DNA of 64,000 nucleotides from assembly GCF_001637205.1 (NCBI RefSeq), contig NZ_LVJH01000074.1:124001-188000 (forward strand), read 5' to 3'. The stretch comes from Paenibacillus glacialis. GTDB taxonomy: Bacteria; Bacillota; Bacilli; Paenibacillales; Paenibacillaceae. Position numbers and translations under genes: made by a program. Under the pieces are notes generated by a model that ran no database searches, was not told the origin of the DNA, and was given only the letters and a program-made list of their open reading frames with translations. Of this stretch, positions 19,515 through 27,963 are shown piece after piece (the first letter of the stretch is position 1; each line of letters starts with the position of its first letter).

Positions 19515-19680
19515 GACTATCTTCCTCCCTGTTCTTCGCATCCACCGATACCCACATCATCATCTATTCAGATGGTCTTCAAGCATTCTATCCCATATTT
19601 GTTTGCTGATCAATGCTACAGGAGTTTCGTCAATATTTCACCTAAAAAAAGGTACCAATCTCCACTTCGAATTGACTAGC

Positions 19681-19706
19681 AAAAAAACGGCATCTCTGCC
19701 GTTTCA
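19681..19706 (-). terminator. Terminator of the chemotaxis receptor gene (repeated hairpin, copy 1)
   Basis: ACGGCA TCTC TGCCGT preceded by a run of A on the + strand, giving AACGGCAGAGATGCCGT then T7 on the minus strand. It lies just downstream of the leftward receptor gene. The same hairpin recurs near 21656 and 25078. Confidence 0.85.
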
Positions 19707-19727
19707 ACTTGCTATTATCTACTCTAT

Positions 19728-21467
19728 TTATTCTAATCTAAACTTTCCGATTTCTTTCTCAAGATCATGTGCCATATCACGAAGGGTTGTTGCGGAACTC
19801 GAAATCTCTTGCATCATGGCCATTTGTTCCTCGGAAGAAGCGGCAACGTTCTGAGAATTTTGTGATGCATTTCTGCCTATTCTAGCAAGTTCTTCGAGTG
19901 AAGCAGCTACCTGCTCGCTTCCAGCGGACATTTGTTCCGAGGCAGCCGATACTTCATACACTTGTTCATTGACGCTATGTAGAGCCCCAACAATCTCTTG
20001 GAACGTCTCTCCTGCCTTATACACCGATTGTATCCCATGTGTAACTTGACTCATGCTTGTATTCATAGCTGACGAAGCACGATCGACATTCGTAGCGATA
20101 TCATTTAACAAAATTGAAACCTGCTGAGAAGAGTTATGTGATAACTCAGCCAGGTCCCGAACTTCTTTTGCGACAACAGCGAACCCTTTCCCGTGTTCTC
20201 CCACTCTCGCTGCTTCAATAGAAGCATTCAGTGCAAGCAAGTTTGTTTGTTTTGCAATATTCGTAATAATGGAAAGGATTTTTTCGATTTCTTGAGAACG
20301 CTGCTGCAACTCAGCCAATATATTCACGGTATCTGATACCGACGAATGAATAGCTTCCATTCCATTAACCGATTGATGAATGACTTTATTACCTTGCTCT
20401 GCGTTTCCTGTAACTTCATTAGCATGTTCGGACAGTCTTGATGAGGACTCCGCAATTCGCTGGATTCCAATAGCCATTTCTTCCATGGCAATTTGGCTTT
20501 CCATAGCCGACTGCATTTGTATTTCCGAGCCGGTGGCCACCTCTTGAATAGAATCCGCAATTTCTTCCGATGCCTTTGCAGTCTGATCCGCACTCATCGT
20601 CAAAGCCCTCGAGGATGTTGTAACGTTTGAAGATGTCGTCTGTACGTTAAGAACTAGTTGACGAATATTACTGATCATCGTGTTAAAGTTATCTGACAGT
20701 ATTCCAACCTCATCCTGATTGTTAACAGGTATCTTCACGGAAAGGTCTCCCTCTGCTACCTGTCTACTCAGTTCAGACAACTTTCTGATAGGGCGTAGTG
20801 TAATTCGCACTAGATAAATGGTCAACGCTACAAACAGAATAATAAGAACTGCTCCAATGATAATCGTCATTTTCAGCTGAGAATTTTGCTTTTCCTGTAA
20901 TACGCCGTAGTTGAAGTCGACTCCGAATATCGCGATCCTGTTCCCATTATCATCGTTAATCACACTGACAACACTTACCCATTCCCCTAATTCATCTGTA
21001 TAAACATCCGAAGATGCATATCCGTCTTTCTCCATCTTATCTAAAGCTGAAGCAAAAGCCCCCTTCGCTTCATAGGTAGTACCTGGTAACTGACCCCCGT
21101 CGTACAATTCTTGGTTACCAAGTAGTAATTGTATCTTTTTAATATCTCCACTTGTCTTCACATCCGGCATATAAATATAACTATTCGCTATCAATTGATT
21201 TTCTTTCATACTATCTAACTGCCGCTGCAATTGTTGAATACTTTCTTCCTTCAAGAGCTTGTCTGAAGCGATCAAAGATTTTGCTTTCTCAATCGTAGGA
21301 ATATTCTGAACCATCAAATTGTGTAATGTCCATTCCATCGTCGACAATTCCTCATCTTGCTGCATTCGTAAGCGTTCGAAAGAAATATAAGCCATCGTAC
21401 TCCCGAGTAAAAAAAACAACAACGATAACACAATGCTTGATTTAAATATTAAACTTTTCTTTTTCAT
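19728..21467 (-). CDS. Methyl-accepting chemotaxis protein
   Basis: 579 residues from the ATG at 21467 (AGGAGG six bases upstream). A first membrane segment (about 8-28) is followed by a roughly 160-residue extracellular Cache-like sensor, a second segment (MTIIIGAVLIILFVALTIYLV), a HAMP domain (RPIRKLSELSRQVAEGDLSVK) and a long coiled-coil signalling domain with the conserved hairpin tip ERSQEIEKILSIITNIAKQTNLLALNAS-like sequence and AVVAKEVRDLAELS. It couples to CheA/CheW to steer motility. The ligand is unknown. It is transcribed alone. Confidence 0.95.
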   Translation of the reverse strand: MKKKSLIFKSSIVLSLLFFLLGSTMAYISFERLRMQQDEELSTMEWTLHNLMVQNIPTIEKAKSLIASDKLLKEESIQQLQRQLDSMKENQLIANSYIYMPDVKTSGDIKKIQLLLGNQELYDGGQLPGTTYEAKGAFASALDKMEKDGYASSDVYTDELGEWVSVVSVINDDNGNRIAIFGVDFNYGVLQEKQNSQLKMTIIIGAVLIILFVALTIYLVRITLRPIRKLSELSRQVAEGDLSVKIPVNNQDEVGILSDNFNTMISNIRQLVLNVQTTSSNVTTSSRALTMSADQTAKASEEIADSIQEVATGSEIQMQSAMESQIAMEEMAIGIQRIAESSSRLSEHANEVTGNAEQGNKVIHQSVNGMEAIHSSVSDTVNILAELQQRSQEIEKILSIITNIAKQTNLLALNASIEAARVGEHGKGFAVVAKEVRDLAELSHNSSQQVSILLNDIATNVDRASSAMNTSMSQVTHGIQSVYKAGETFQEIVGALHSVNEQVYEVSAASEQMSAGSEQVAASLEELARIGRNASQNSQNVAASSEEQMAMMQEISSSATTLRDMAHDLEKEIGKFRLE

Positions 21468-21655
21468 TATATGCCTCCTAGTCATTCTATGAAGTATTTA
21501 ATTTGTGATATTTCAGATATGTGATACTCTCTTATATCGGCATTTAATTCTCTGAATTGTATAGTCCTTTTTTACAAATAAACAACTGTTACAATTCGTC
21601 CCCAAAGATAAATATTTCGAATCATTGCACAGCTTTCATTCGGATTAGGCGCAAA

Positions 21656-21683
21656 CAAAAAAACGGCATCTCTGCCGTTTCAT
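21656..21683 (-). terminator. Repeated hairpin, copy 2 (remnant of a second receptor gene end)
   Basis: The same ACGGCA TCTC TGCCGT hairpin with an A-run as at 19681, including similar flanking bases (GCAAG then A/TTGAAACGGC on the minus strand). It sits downstream of the UbiD gene and can end that transcript. Confidence 0.75.
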
Positions 21684-21704
21684 CTTGCAAATAGTTGTAA
21701 AGAA

Positions 21705-21733
21705 CCAACAATCACTTGGAACGTCTCTCCCGC
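21705..21733 (-). pseudogene. Short remnant of a methyl-accepting chemotaxis protein gene
   Basis: 29 bases match 19987-20015 inside the intact receptor gene with 2 mismatches, in the same orientation. On the minus strand it encodes AGETFQVIVGS, corresponding to AGETFQEIVGA of the receptor. It lies about 40 bases before a copy of the receptor terminator. The simplest reading is a second, tandem receptor gene lost by internal deletion. Confidence 0.6.
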
Positions 21734-21746
21734 TGTTATACCCTTT

Positions 21747-23582
21747 TCATTCTATCTTTAAACCGCCCAAGCTAGCTCCTTTAACAAATAATCGCTCGAT
21801 GTTTTTTGCTACCGTTGGATCGGCTATTAATGGAGGTGCTTGATGAGGCTTGGTACGTGCATCAATAATCACATTATCACAAGCCCAATGCTTGTTCTCA
21901 TAGCGACTATTCACACCATAAATGTCATGGGAAGGGTTGCTACGCGTGAATGTAACCCACAGGAAATTCTGAATTGTCGCACTTATGAATGAGCTGTCGT
22001 CACTCAGAATAATCATCGGACAAGATGAGATTGATCCCTTGGCTTGAATAGCATCCGATAAACCTTGTAACTCTTGTTGTGCTTGACTATAATCGATGAA
22101 TTTAGACCCTTGAATCACTACAATCCCTGGCATCACTAATTGTGCATTTTCGAATCCACGGATTTCTTTTAACGCATCGGGAACTTCTCTGCATAAATCT
22201 CTCTTTTTATCTCCATAAGCTGCGAATACCACTTTGCTACCACTATTTAAACCCGTACCTGAATAATCAAGCGTATCAATGGTCGTATTAGTATAGAAAT
22301 GAATATCTCGATTAAGATCAATCCGTTCCAAAATATACGTTAAAAAATTCACTTCATGATGCGAGTCTACGGGTTGATTTTCTTCAGCCGTTATAAATAA
22401 ATACTTCGCTAGGCTCAATTGACCTGTACCTAATATACGATTGGCTATCGTGAGTATCTCAGTCGGCTGTTTCACTTTCTGGTAAGGGGTATATCGCTCA
22501 CTGCCTATGGCAAACAGCAACGGATGTACACCAGCCGCATCGACAGCATGTACTTCTTTGACACCTGGAATTTCTTGTTTGATCGCGTCACCCGTTAACT
22601 CATGAATGAGTTCACCAAAGGCAGTATCTTCTTGCGGTGGACGACCCACAACGGTAAATGGCCAGATGGCATTAGGTTTAGCATACACTTTATTTACTTT
22701 CATTACTGGAAAAGGATGGGTAAGACTGTAATAACCCAAATGATCTCCAAAAGGACCCTCAGGTTTCGTGTCGCCAGGATGAATTTCTCCCGTTATTACA
22801 AAATCAGCATCGTTACTGATACAGTAACCATCAACATAGCTGTAACGAAAATTCCGTCCTGCAAGCAGTCCAGCAACCGTCATCTCACTCAGACCTTCTG
22901 GTAAGGGCATGATCGCTGACAACGTGTGCGCGGGAGGACCTCCTACAAAACAACTCACTTTCAAAGGCGTTCCTAGCTTATTCGCCTTAGCTTGATGTAC
23001 GCCTATTCCACGGTGAATCTGATAATGTAAACCAATTTCTTTATTCTTTTCATATTCATTACCACTCAGTTGAACACGGTACATACCTAAATTAGAATTC
23101 ATAATTCCAGGCTTCTCCGGATCTTCTGAATATACTTGTGGCAATGTGATAAAAGCACCACCGTCCATTGGCCAGTGTTGGATGTGTGGAAGATCGGATA
23201 TTTGAATTTCCTGTGCAGTTACCGGAAGACTCCCAAACTTTTTCAAAGGTAGAGCTTTCATTGCCGCAAATCCATTTCCGATATTTCTAAAAGGTTGTTT
23301 CAACGCTTTCATAGGATCGTCGCGCAGAGCCATTACATTCTGTACAGATGCCCAGGTATTTCGGAAGATAAACTTGCTGCGCTCTATTGTACCAAACAAG
23401 TTGGAAGCCGCTCGGAACTTCGAACTTTTTACATTTTCAAATAACAACGCAGGACCGCCAGCCTCATATACTTTCATATGAATCGCAGCCATTTCAAGGT
23501 AAGGATCCACTTCTTCTCGAATACGAACCAAATGCCCATTTTTCTCTAAGTCGATAATACAATCTTCCAAATTGCGATACAA
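21747..23582 (-). CDS. UbiD-family prenylated-FMN-dependent decarboxylase
   Basis: 611 residues from a TTG at 23582; the open frame extends to an ATG at 23636. The TTG has TTGGAG eight bases upstream and begins at the position where UbiD family members normally start (YRNLEDCIIDLEKNGHL). Family motifs are clear: NSNLGMYRVQ, HYQIHRGIG and the cofactor/catalytic stretch EGPFGDHLGYYS. Members decarboxylate aromatic or unsaturated acids. At over 600 residues it is longer than E. coli UbiD. No UbiX prenyltransferase gene is nearby, so the cofactor must come from elsewhere. The substrate cannot be inferred. Confidence 0.85.
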   Translation of the reverse strand: MYRNLEDCIIDLEKNGHLVRIREEVDPYLEMAAIHMKVYEAGGPALLFENVKSSKFRAASNLFGTIERSKFIFRNTWASVQNVMALRDDPMKALKQPFRNIGNGFAAMKALPLKKFGSLPVTAQEIQISDLPHIQHWPMDGGAFITLPQVYSEDPEKPGIMNSNLGMYRVQLSGNEYEKNKEIGLHYQIHRGIGVHQAKANKLGTPLKVSCFVGGPPAHTLSAIMPLPEGLSEMTVAGLLAGRNFRYSYVDGYCISNDADFVITGEIHPGDTKPEGPFGDHLGYYSLTHPFPVMKVNKVYAKPNAIWPFTVVGRPPQEDTAFGELIHELTGDAIKQEIPGVKEVHAVDAAGVHPLLFAIGSERYTPYQKVKQPTEILTIANRILGTGQLSLAKYLFITAEENQPVDSHHEVNFLTYILERIDLNRDIHFYTNTTIDTLDYSGTGLNSGSKVVFAAYGDKKRDLCREVPDALKEIRGFENAQLVMPGIVVIQGSKFIDYSQAQQELQGLSDAIQAKGSISSCPMIILSDDSSFISATIQNFLWVTFTRSNPSHDIYGVNSRYENKHWACDNVIIDARTKPHQAPPLIADPTVAKNIERLFVKGASLGGLKIE

Positions 23583-23715
23583 TTGAATGACTCCAATCTG
23601 TACTGATAGGTTTAGTGAATACAAATTCTCTCCCATATGTGGGAGTCTTATTCTATTTTACTAACGTTAAAATAAGTTCAAGGTAGTTGTCAAACGAAAG
23701 CAGGATGGTTTCCTA

Positions 23716-24363
23716 TTAATCATTTAATAGCATCTTTAATGTGGCAATATCGTTAACGGATACTAATTGCTCGAGATGATCAAATAACTTGTTCTCATCC
23801 CAATTCCACCATTGAAGCTCCAACAAAAGTGTAATCATTTCATCACTGAAACGTTTTTTAATAACACTCGCAGGATTGCCACCAACAATGGTATAGGGTT
23901 CAACGTTCCTTACAACCGTTGAGTTCGTAGCAACAATAGCACCATCCCCAATGGTTACTCCCGGCATAATCGTGACATTCTGTCCCAGCCAAACATCATT
24001 GCCAATCAACGTATCGCCTTTGAAAGGCAACTCTTCTAACATTGGAGTGACCTTCTCCCAACCTCCTGCAAAAATATTGAACGGATATGTTGTAAACCCA
24101 TCCATCCGATGATTAGCACCGTTCATAATAAAAGTAACCCCTTCGGCGATCGCGCAGAACTTTCCAATAATCAGCTTATCACCTAGAAACTCATAATGAT
24201 GCTGAATATGATCATAGAAGTTCTCTGGTGAGTTGGAATTGTCACTGTAATATGTATAATCGCCAATCTCAACATTTGGCCTGCTTGGTAAGTTCTTAAT
24301 GTAACAAACGGTTCTAATATTCTCATTTGGATAAAGATTATGTTTATTCGGAGCTGTCGTCAT
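23716..24363 (-). CDS. Vat/CatB-type O-acetyltransferase (xenobiotic acetyltransferase)
   Basis: 215 residues from the ATG at 24363, which has GAAAGGAAG seven bases upstream (the frame extends to 24387). A left-handed beta-helix hexapeptide-repeat protein: IGDYTYYSDN near the start, the catalytic His85 in FIMNGANHRMDG, and repeats LIGNDVWLGQNVTIMPGVTIGDGAIVATNSTVV, then the coenzyme-A-binding VGGNPA. Relatives transfer acetyl from acetyl-CoA to streptogramin A or chloramphenicol. Sequence alone does not show whether this copy acts on a drug or an unknown metabolite. It is an apparently single gene followed by decayed genes. Confidence 0.88.
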   Translation of the reverse strand: MTTAPNKHNLYPNENIRTVCYIKNLPSRPNVEIGDYTYYSDNSNSPENFYDHIQHHYEFLGDKLIIGKFCAIAEGVTFIMNGANHRMDGFTTYPFNIFAGGWEKVTPMLEELPFKGDTLIGNDVWLGQNVTIMPGVTIGDGAIVATNSTVVRNVEPYTIVGGNPASVIKKRFSDEMITLLLELQWWNWDENKLFDHLEQLVSVNDIATLKMLLND

Positions 24364-24400
24364 AGCTATACTTCCTTTCAAATGCATTCTGTTACTATCA

Positions 24401-24434
24401 TCTAATAACTCCCTAATGAGGGAGGTTATTAGTT
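24401..24434 (-). terminator. Hairpin after the propeller-protein remnant
   Basis: CTAATAACTCCCT ... AGGGAGGTTATTAG, a 13-bp stem with one bulge, located at the end of the leftward remnant and ahead of the acetyltransferase gene. Confidence 0.55.
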
Positions 24435-24914
24435 AGTATATTATCTTTATGATCAACTTTAAAGTAGCCGCTACTGAAATTTGACATCAATTTTGGCTTA
24501 TTGGCATTTTCATAGGGATTCACGTTTAGAGAATTGTCTTTCGACCAATGCCCAATTTTGTGTGCTGACATTCCATTTCTTAACGTAAATTTGACTGACA
24601 TTTTGTTCGTTTTTTTCTGCCCATGCTGCATATATTTCTTCGTTAATCGCAATAAGATCAGGTGAGGTTGCTTCATAACCGAGTTGATTCACACTGCCTC
24701 CACCAACCTGCGTCCAAGTACGAGGTAAAACAGCCCCGTTGTTAGGCATATGTATAGATGCGGTTGCTGGACACTTCACATCAACGCTCACCACATCAGA
24801 AGGCTGTTTGACACCCTTGTCTCGAGCTCCAACATTCGTCGTTTCAGCAAATGCTGTCCCTCCATATGAGAGCAATAGGCATAACACCACCCCTATTGAG
24901 ACCATTTTATTCAA
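24413..24914 (-). pseudogene. Frameshifted, truncated secreted propeller-like protein
   Basis: The intact frame (24914 to 24510) starts at a TTG and encodes a signal peptide (ending AFA then ETT). A propeller-blade-like repeat follows: TWTQVGGGSVNQLGYEATSPDLIAINEEIYAAWAEKNEQ, then IYVKKWNVSTQNWALVE. The next blade, DNSLNVNPYENANKPKLMSNF, continues in the next frame (24413-24676 frame), so one indel near 24535 breaks the gene. After that it ends within about 20 residues, so the C-terminal blades are missing. Full-length relatives carry many such W..V.GGSLN-type repeats. I call it a decaying gene. Confidence 0.65.
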
Positions 24915-25077
24915 CCACTTTTTTTGTTATCCTGTTTGTTATTGGATACACGATGTCCACTCCCTTTCATCAAGAAACACATTCGTCATATTCTATCAAA
25001 AGGTGCTCACAAAATTCTCATGAAACAACGAACGATGTCGAAATCAACAATATTAGTATAACTTCTCACAACAAAAC

Positions 25078-25105
25078 AAAAAAACGGCAGAGATGCCGTT
25101 TTTTT
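25078..25105. terminator. Repeated hairpin, copy 3
   Basis: ACGGCA GAGA TGCCGT flanked by A7 and T7, the same stem as at 19681 and 21656. It lies downstream of the leftward remnant ending at 25147, with T-runs on both strands. Confidence 0.8.
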
Positions 25106-25146
25106 GTTTTGTTATCTAGCGGAGCTGAACCTTGGAGATAAACCGA

Positions 25147-25592
25147 TTAGAACATGACTGGCGCTCCACCCAATACATATTTTTGTCCGAGTTCTGTAAT
25201 ACCGTAGATCAACAACCAGAGAGCTTGATCCACTTCTACTTGACTTGCCTTTTCATCAACAATGATTCGATGCGCGTCTCCTTTAAAAGCACTGAACTGT
25301 GCCCATCTGGATGTTTGATGATTCATGCTCGGATCTACATAAGCCACTGCGTCCGTAATCTGATCAGCAAATGCTACTGCTTGCTTAAGCTTCTCTATAT
25401 TTACACCTTCTTTTTTAACCTCATTACATACCAACTTGCTCACACTATACCGATCACTTAGATTCGTATATTGTAACGTTGCTTCGAGTTGTCCTTTGTG
25501 AACCCCTTGACTTGATTTAACTCTGCCGCTAGCTGATCTGAGGTTTGCTTTTCTCCTTCATTTTTCCCATACCTATTATATCGACCGTGATT
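25147..25592 (-). pseudogene. Frameshifted remnant of an unrecognised gene
   Basis: A 98-residue open frame begins at a GTG (25443): MSKLVCNEVKKEGVNIEKLK ... ending LGQKYVLGGAPVMF. Its frame continues upstream without a stop as HKGQLEATLQYTNLSDRYSV, which looks coding. Before that, a different frame reads GRYNRYGKNEGEKQTSDQL and AAELNQVKG, also coding-like, up to a stop near 25593. The two halves join if one frameshift occurs near 25500. There is no recognisable start or ribosome site, so this is probably the C-terminal part of a lost gene. I do not recognise the family. Confidence 0.5.
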
Positions 25593-25834
25593 TCACAAAT
25601 CTGTTTAGTCATTTAGTTTTAATTTTAGGTTACTCTTTCGACTATCTGAAGCCCCTTGATATTGAAAACATAGTACAAGTTAGACTTTTTTTTATCAAAT
25701 ACTACTCATTTATAGTCTCTTTAGCCCAGTATTCTATCTTGAGGTCCATACAAGCCTTCCTTAGATACTTCACATATTTAATTAAAAACAACATGGATTT
25801 TTCTCAGAACACTGCTCATTTAAAAAGAAACACA

Positions 25835-27541
25835 TCATTCTAACATTACTTTAGGATTTAAAGTGATTTCAAAAACACGTTCCCACATAAAATCAGGATT
25901 TGCATACGCAAGCGAAGCACTCATATATTCTGAAAAAGACCACGTTGACCCGCTAATTTCACGTACATTGCTTGCTGCACTTGTAGAGCCGATCATAAAA
26001 GCATTTTTACCTGCAAGGGTGTTCATGTATGTCTGCATCCGATCTCGCAAAAGGATATTCATATGGTTGTAGTCACTCGTTGAGTTGAATAATCCCATAT
26101 TTTGATCAGGGTAAAGAACGTTCGTGTAAAGTGTATGATTTCTGGAATAAGTCCGAATTTCGGCAATGGCTACAGATTTATAGTAGTAATCTTTCAAGAA
26201 ACGTTTGAACAGAAGCGATCCATGCGCGTTCACTGCCTTATGAAGGGCTACGGGATGCGTTTCAGTTACTAGATACGCGTAACGTGCCTGCCCCATTCCG
26301 AGTGCAATCCCGATTTTGTTCCCTGCGGTATTCCACCCACTATATCCTAGAAGGCCTCCGGTGAATGGACAGCTGAGTAATGCCTCAGTTACCGTCGCAT
26401 TAGCTGCACCTTTAGCCACAAAATCAATGACGATCGTCGGGATGCGGGCGTTACTATTAGATTGAATACGACTCACCGAACTAGATACTTGATTTGCATC
26501 CGTAATAGCAACGATCTCAAGGTCATACGAGCCACTCGTGACAAATTGTCCCCCGATCATTTCAACGTGACGCTGAATATTTTGATGTACGGTCATATAC
26601 TCGTATGTGTTAATGATCGTTGAACCATGAGGCCCATAGTATTGCACCATATAGCGTAGCTTTGCACCCCCACGATACAATTGGTTCGCCATGCGAGCCA
26701 TGAGCGAATGTCCTAACCCATCTGCGTCAGGAAGAATAATGGCTCGATCTGGATTCTGACCTTCCTTACCGCCACCTAGCCACTCGTTGATGCGCCCTTC
26801 AATAAAAGTAATTTCGTTCGCCTGCACCCCTTGGGTAGAGGAATCATCGACACCAATCGCAAGGAAGTCAATATAACCCAACCGGGCAAGTTGATCTAGG
26901 ATATAATAGTTCGACTTAAATTTATGGCGTCGTGCGTTATAATATTGCTCCTTGTTGAAATAGACCGTATCCCCAAAAGTAGTGTTGTCCGGTTTCGTAT
27001 TATAACCGTTAAGGATGTCGGTGAAATCAGTGAAGCTTTGTCGTGGCTGTTGGCTGAAACTTCGCGACTCCGTATACGCATCATAATCTTGCCCCTCAAC
27101 ATACGCTGATGTAGCCAGTCGCATAACGGTATCCAGAACATAGACTGGCTTGCTCGGATAACATTGCTTGACTTCACGAATAACGTCTAACAAATTTGTC
27201 GTGGAAGCATCGTAGTTCGGATATGTCCCTTCATCGTTTGTGCGAAGACGTCTGCTACCAATTAATCCCCCATAAGCGAGCATATCAGTCGAGATAATGA
27301 AGCCATCCACAGAGGACGCGTTATTCAGAATGAATTGCCGAATGTTCGACGTTTTTCCAAAGCTGGGTGAACTGGTTCCTAGTAACGTAGATCCTGAAGT
27401 TTTTTTTTGTGAGTCTAAGCGGTTCTTAATATCGTTAATACTCGGCGTAATGACTTCAATTCCGGCCGATCTCCCCTGTACAATGACATCATCCAAATTA
27501 ACTGGGCGGTCGTCTAGTGGTACATATAGAACTTTTTTCAT
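25835..27541 (-). CDS. DUF4127 family protein
   Basis: 568 residues from the ATG at 27541 (TAGGAG nine bases upstream; the frame extends three codons to a TTG). It opens with the diagnostic VLYVPLDDRPVN of DUF4127 (PF13552). Other conserved-looking stretches are STDMLAYGGLIGSRR, AIGVDDSSTQG, ILPDADGLGHSLMARM and IALGMGQARYA. There is no signal peptide or membrane segment. The acidic and His-containing motifs look enzymatic, but no reaction is known to me. Upstream, at 27613-27643, lies a copy of the bipartite motif found at the sigma-factor genes, so it may belong to that regulon. Confidence 0.85.
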   Translation of the reverse strand: MKKVLYVPLDDRPVNLDDVIVQGRSAGIEVITPSINDIKNRLDSQKKTSGSTLLGTSSPSFGKTSNIRQFILNNASSVDGFIISTDMLAYGGLIGSRRLRTNDEGTYPNYDASTTNLLDVIREVKQCYPSKPVYVLDTVMRLATSAYVEGQDYDAYTESRSFSQQPRQSFTDFTDILNGYNTKPDNTTFGDTVYFNKEQYYNARRHKFKSNYYILDQLARLGYIDFLAIGVDDSSTQGVQANEITFIEGRINEWLGGGKEGQNPDRAIILPDADGLGHSLMARMANQLYRGGAKLRYMVQYYGPHGSTIINTYEYMTVHQNIQRHVEMIGGQFVTSGSYDLEIVAITDANQVSSSVSRIQSNSNARIPTIVIDFVAKGAANATVTEALLSCPFTGGLLGYSGWNTAGNKIGIALGMGQARYAYLVTETHPVALHKAVNAHGSLLFKRFLKDYYYKSVAIAEIRTYSRNHTLYTNVLYPDQNMGLFNSTSDYNHMNILLRDRMQTYMNTLAGKNAFMIGSTSAASNVREISGSTWSFSEYMSASLAYANPDFMWERVFEITLNPKVMLE

Positions 27542-27612
27542 TATCAACAACTCCTACATTCGTGATAGGCCACATAAGTCTCTACTACTCTTTATGTTTG
27601 TGCCTTCACTTA

Positions 27613-27643
27613 TATAGGTAATTCACGATTTAAAAAAACAACC
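27613..27643 (-). promoter_or_regulatory. Candidate split-sigma promoter of the DUF4127 gene
   Basis: On the minus strand GGTTGT, 19 bases, CCTATA, ending 72 bases before the ATG at 27541. This is the same element and spacing as upstream of the yvrJ-like gene (GGTTGT-N19-CCTATC). It overlaps the T-run of the preceding terminator. Confidence 0.45.
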
Positions 27644-27668
27644 GGCAATAAAAATTTCTTTTATTGCC
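27631..27668 (-). terminator. Intrinsic terminator of the yvrJ-like gene
   Basis: Minus strand GGCAATAAAA GAAA TTTTTATTGCC followed by GGTTG and seven T. The stem begins directly at the stop codon of the small membrane-protein gene. Confidence 0.8.
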
Positions 27669-27857
27669 TTATTTACTTTCCTTCTTTTCTGCACGCTCAA
27701 TAGATTGAATTGTCTCTGCCAGTTGATTCAGAGAAATATCTAACTTGTCCAACTTCTCTCCGATCGTCTGTAAGACATAGCGAATAAGAATAAAACATAG
27801 TGTCACCGGGAATCCAACATTAGTTACTAATGAAATCAAGTCCGTGATCTGCATCAT
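27669..27857 (-). CDS. yvrJ: YvrJ-family small membrane protein
   Basis: 62 residues. One hydrophobic segment (about 8-28, ISLVTNVGFPVTLCFILIRYVL) is followed by an amphipathic, probably coiled-coil tail (IGEKLDKLDISLNQLAETIQSIERAE). The NVGFP motif and overall plan fit the YvrJ family (PF12841). GAAGGGAGTGAG precedes the ATG. It is divergent from the split sigma genes, as expected: in Bacillus subtilis yvrJ lies beside sigO-rsoA and belongs to their regulon. The molecular role is unknown; a holin-like or membrane-sensing role is possible. A shared promoter-like motif lies 30 bases upstream of the ATG. Confidence 0.75.
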   Translation of the reverse strand: MMQITDLISLVTNVGFPVTLCFILIRYVLQTIGEKLDKLDISLNQLAETIQSIERAEKKESK

Positions 27858-27886
27858 TACTCACTCCCTTCTTCCGTTATTTACTT

Positions 27887-27922
27887 GATAGGCAATCTAT
27901 TTATTAATTTCACAACCAAAAC
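27887..27922 (-). promoter_or_regulatory. Candidate split-sigma promoter of the yvrJ-like gene
   Basis: Minus strand GTTTTGGTTGTGAAAT (27922-27907), 14 bases, CCTATC (27892-27887). It mirrors GTTTTAGTTGTAGAAAT, 14 bases, CCTATA on the opposite strand at 27964-28000. Confidence 0.6.
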
Positions 27923-27949
27923 TTACAAATAAATGGTATAATAAAATAG

Positions 27950-27961
27950 GAACACTTGTTC
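27950..27961. promoter_or_regulatory. Palindrome between the two divergent promoter motifs
   Basis: GAACA CT TGTTC, perfect 5-bp arms, midway between the yvrJ-like and sigma genes. It could be an operator for a dimeric regulator; no regulator is identified. Confidence 0.35.
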
Positions 27962-27963
27962 TT

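Noticed and set aside
22602..22904. 100-codon rightward frame inside the UbiD gene
   Set aside because: Antisense to a conserved enzyme; no ribosome site and no homology-like motifs.
24739..25141. Rightward frames of about 95 codons over the propeller remnant
   Set aside because: The opposite strand shows a signal peptide and repeat motifs; these frames show neither.
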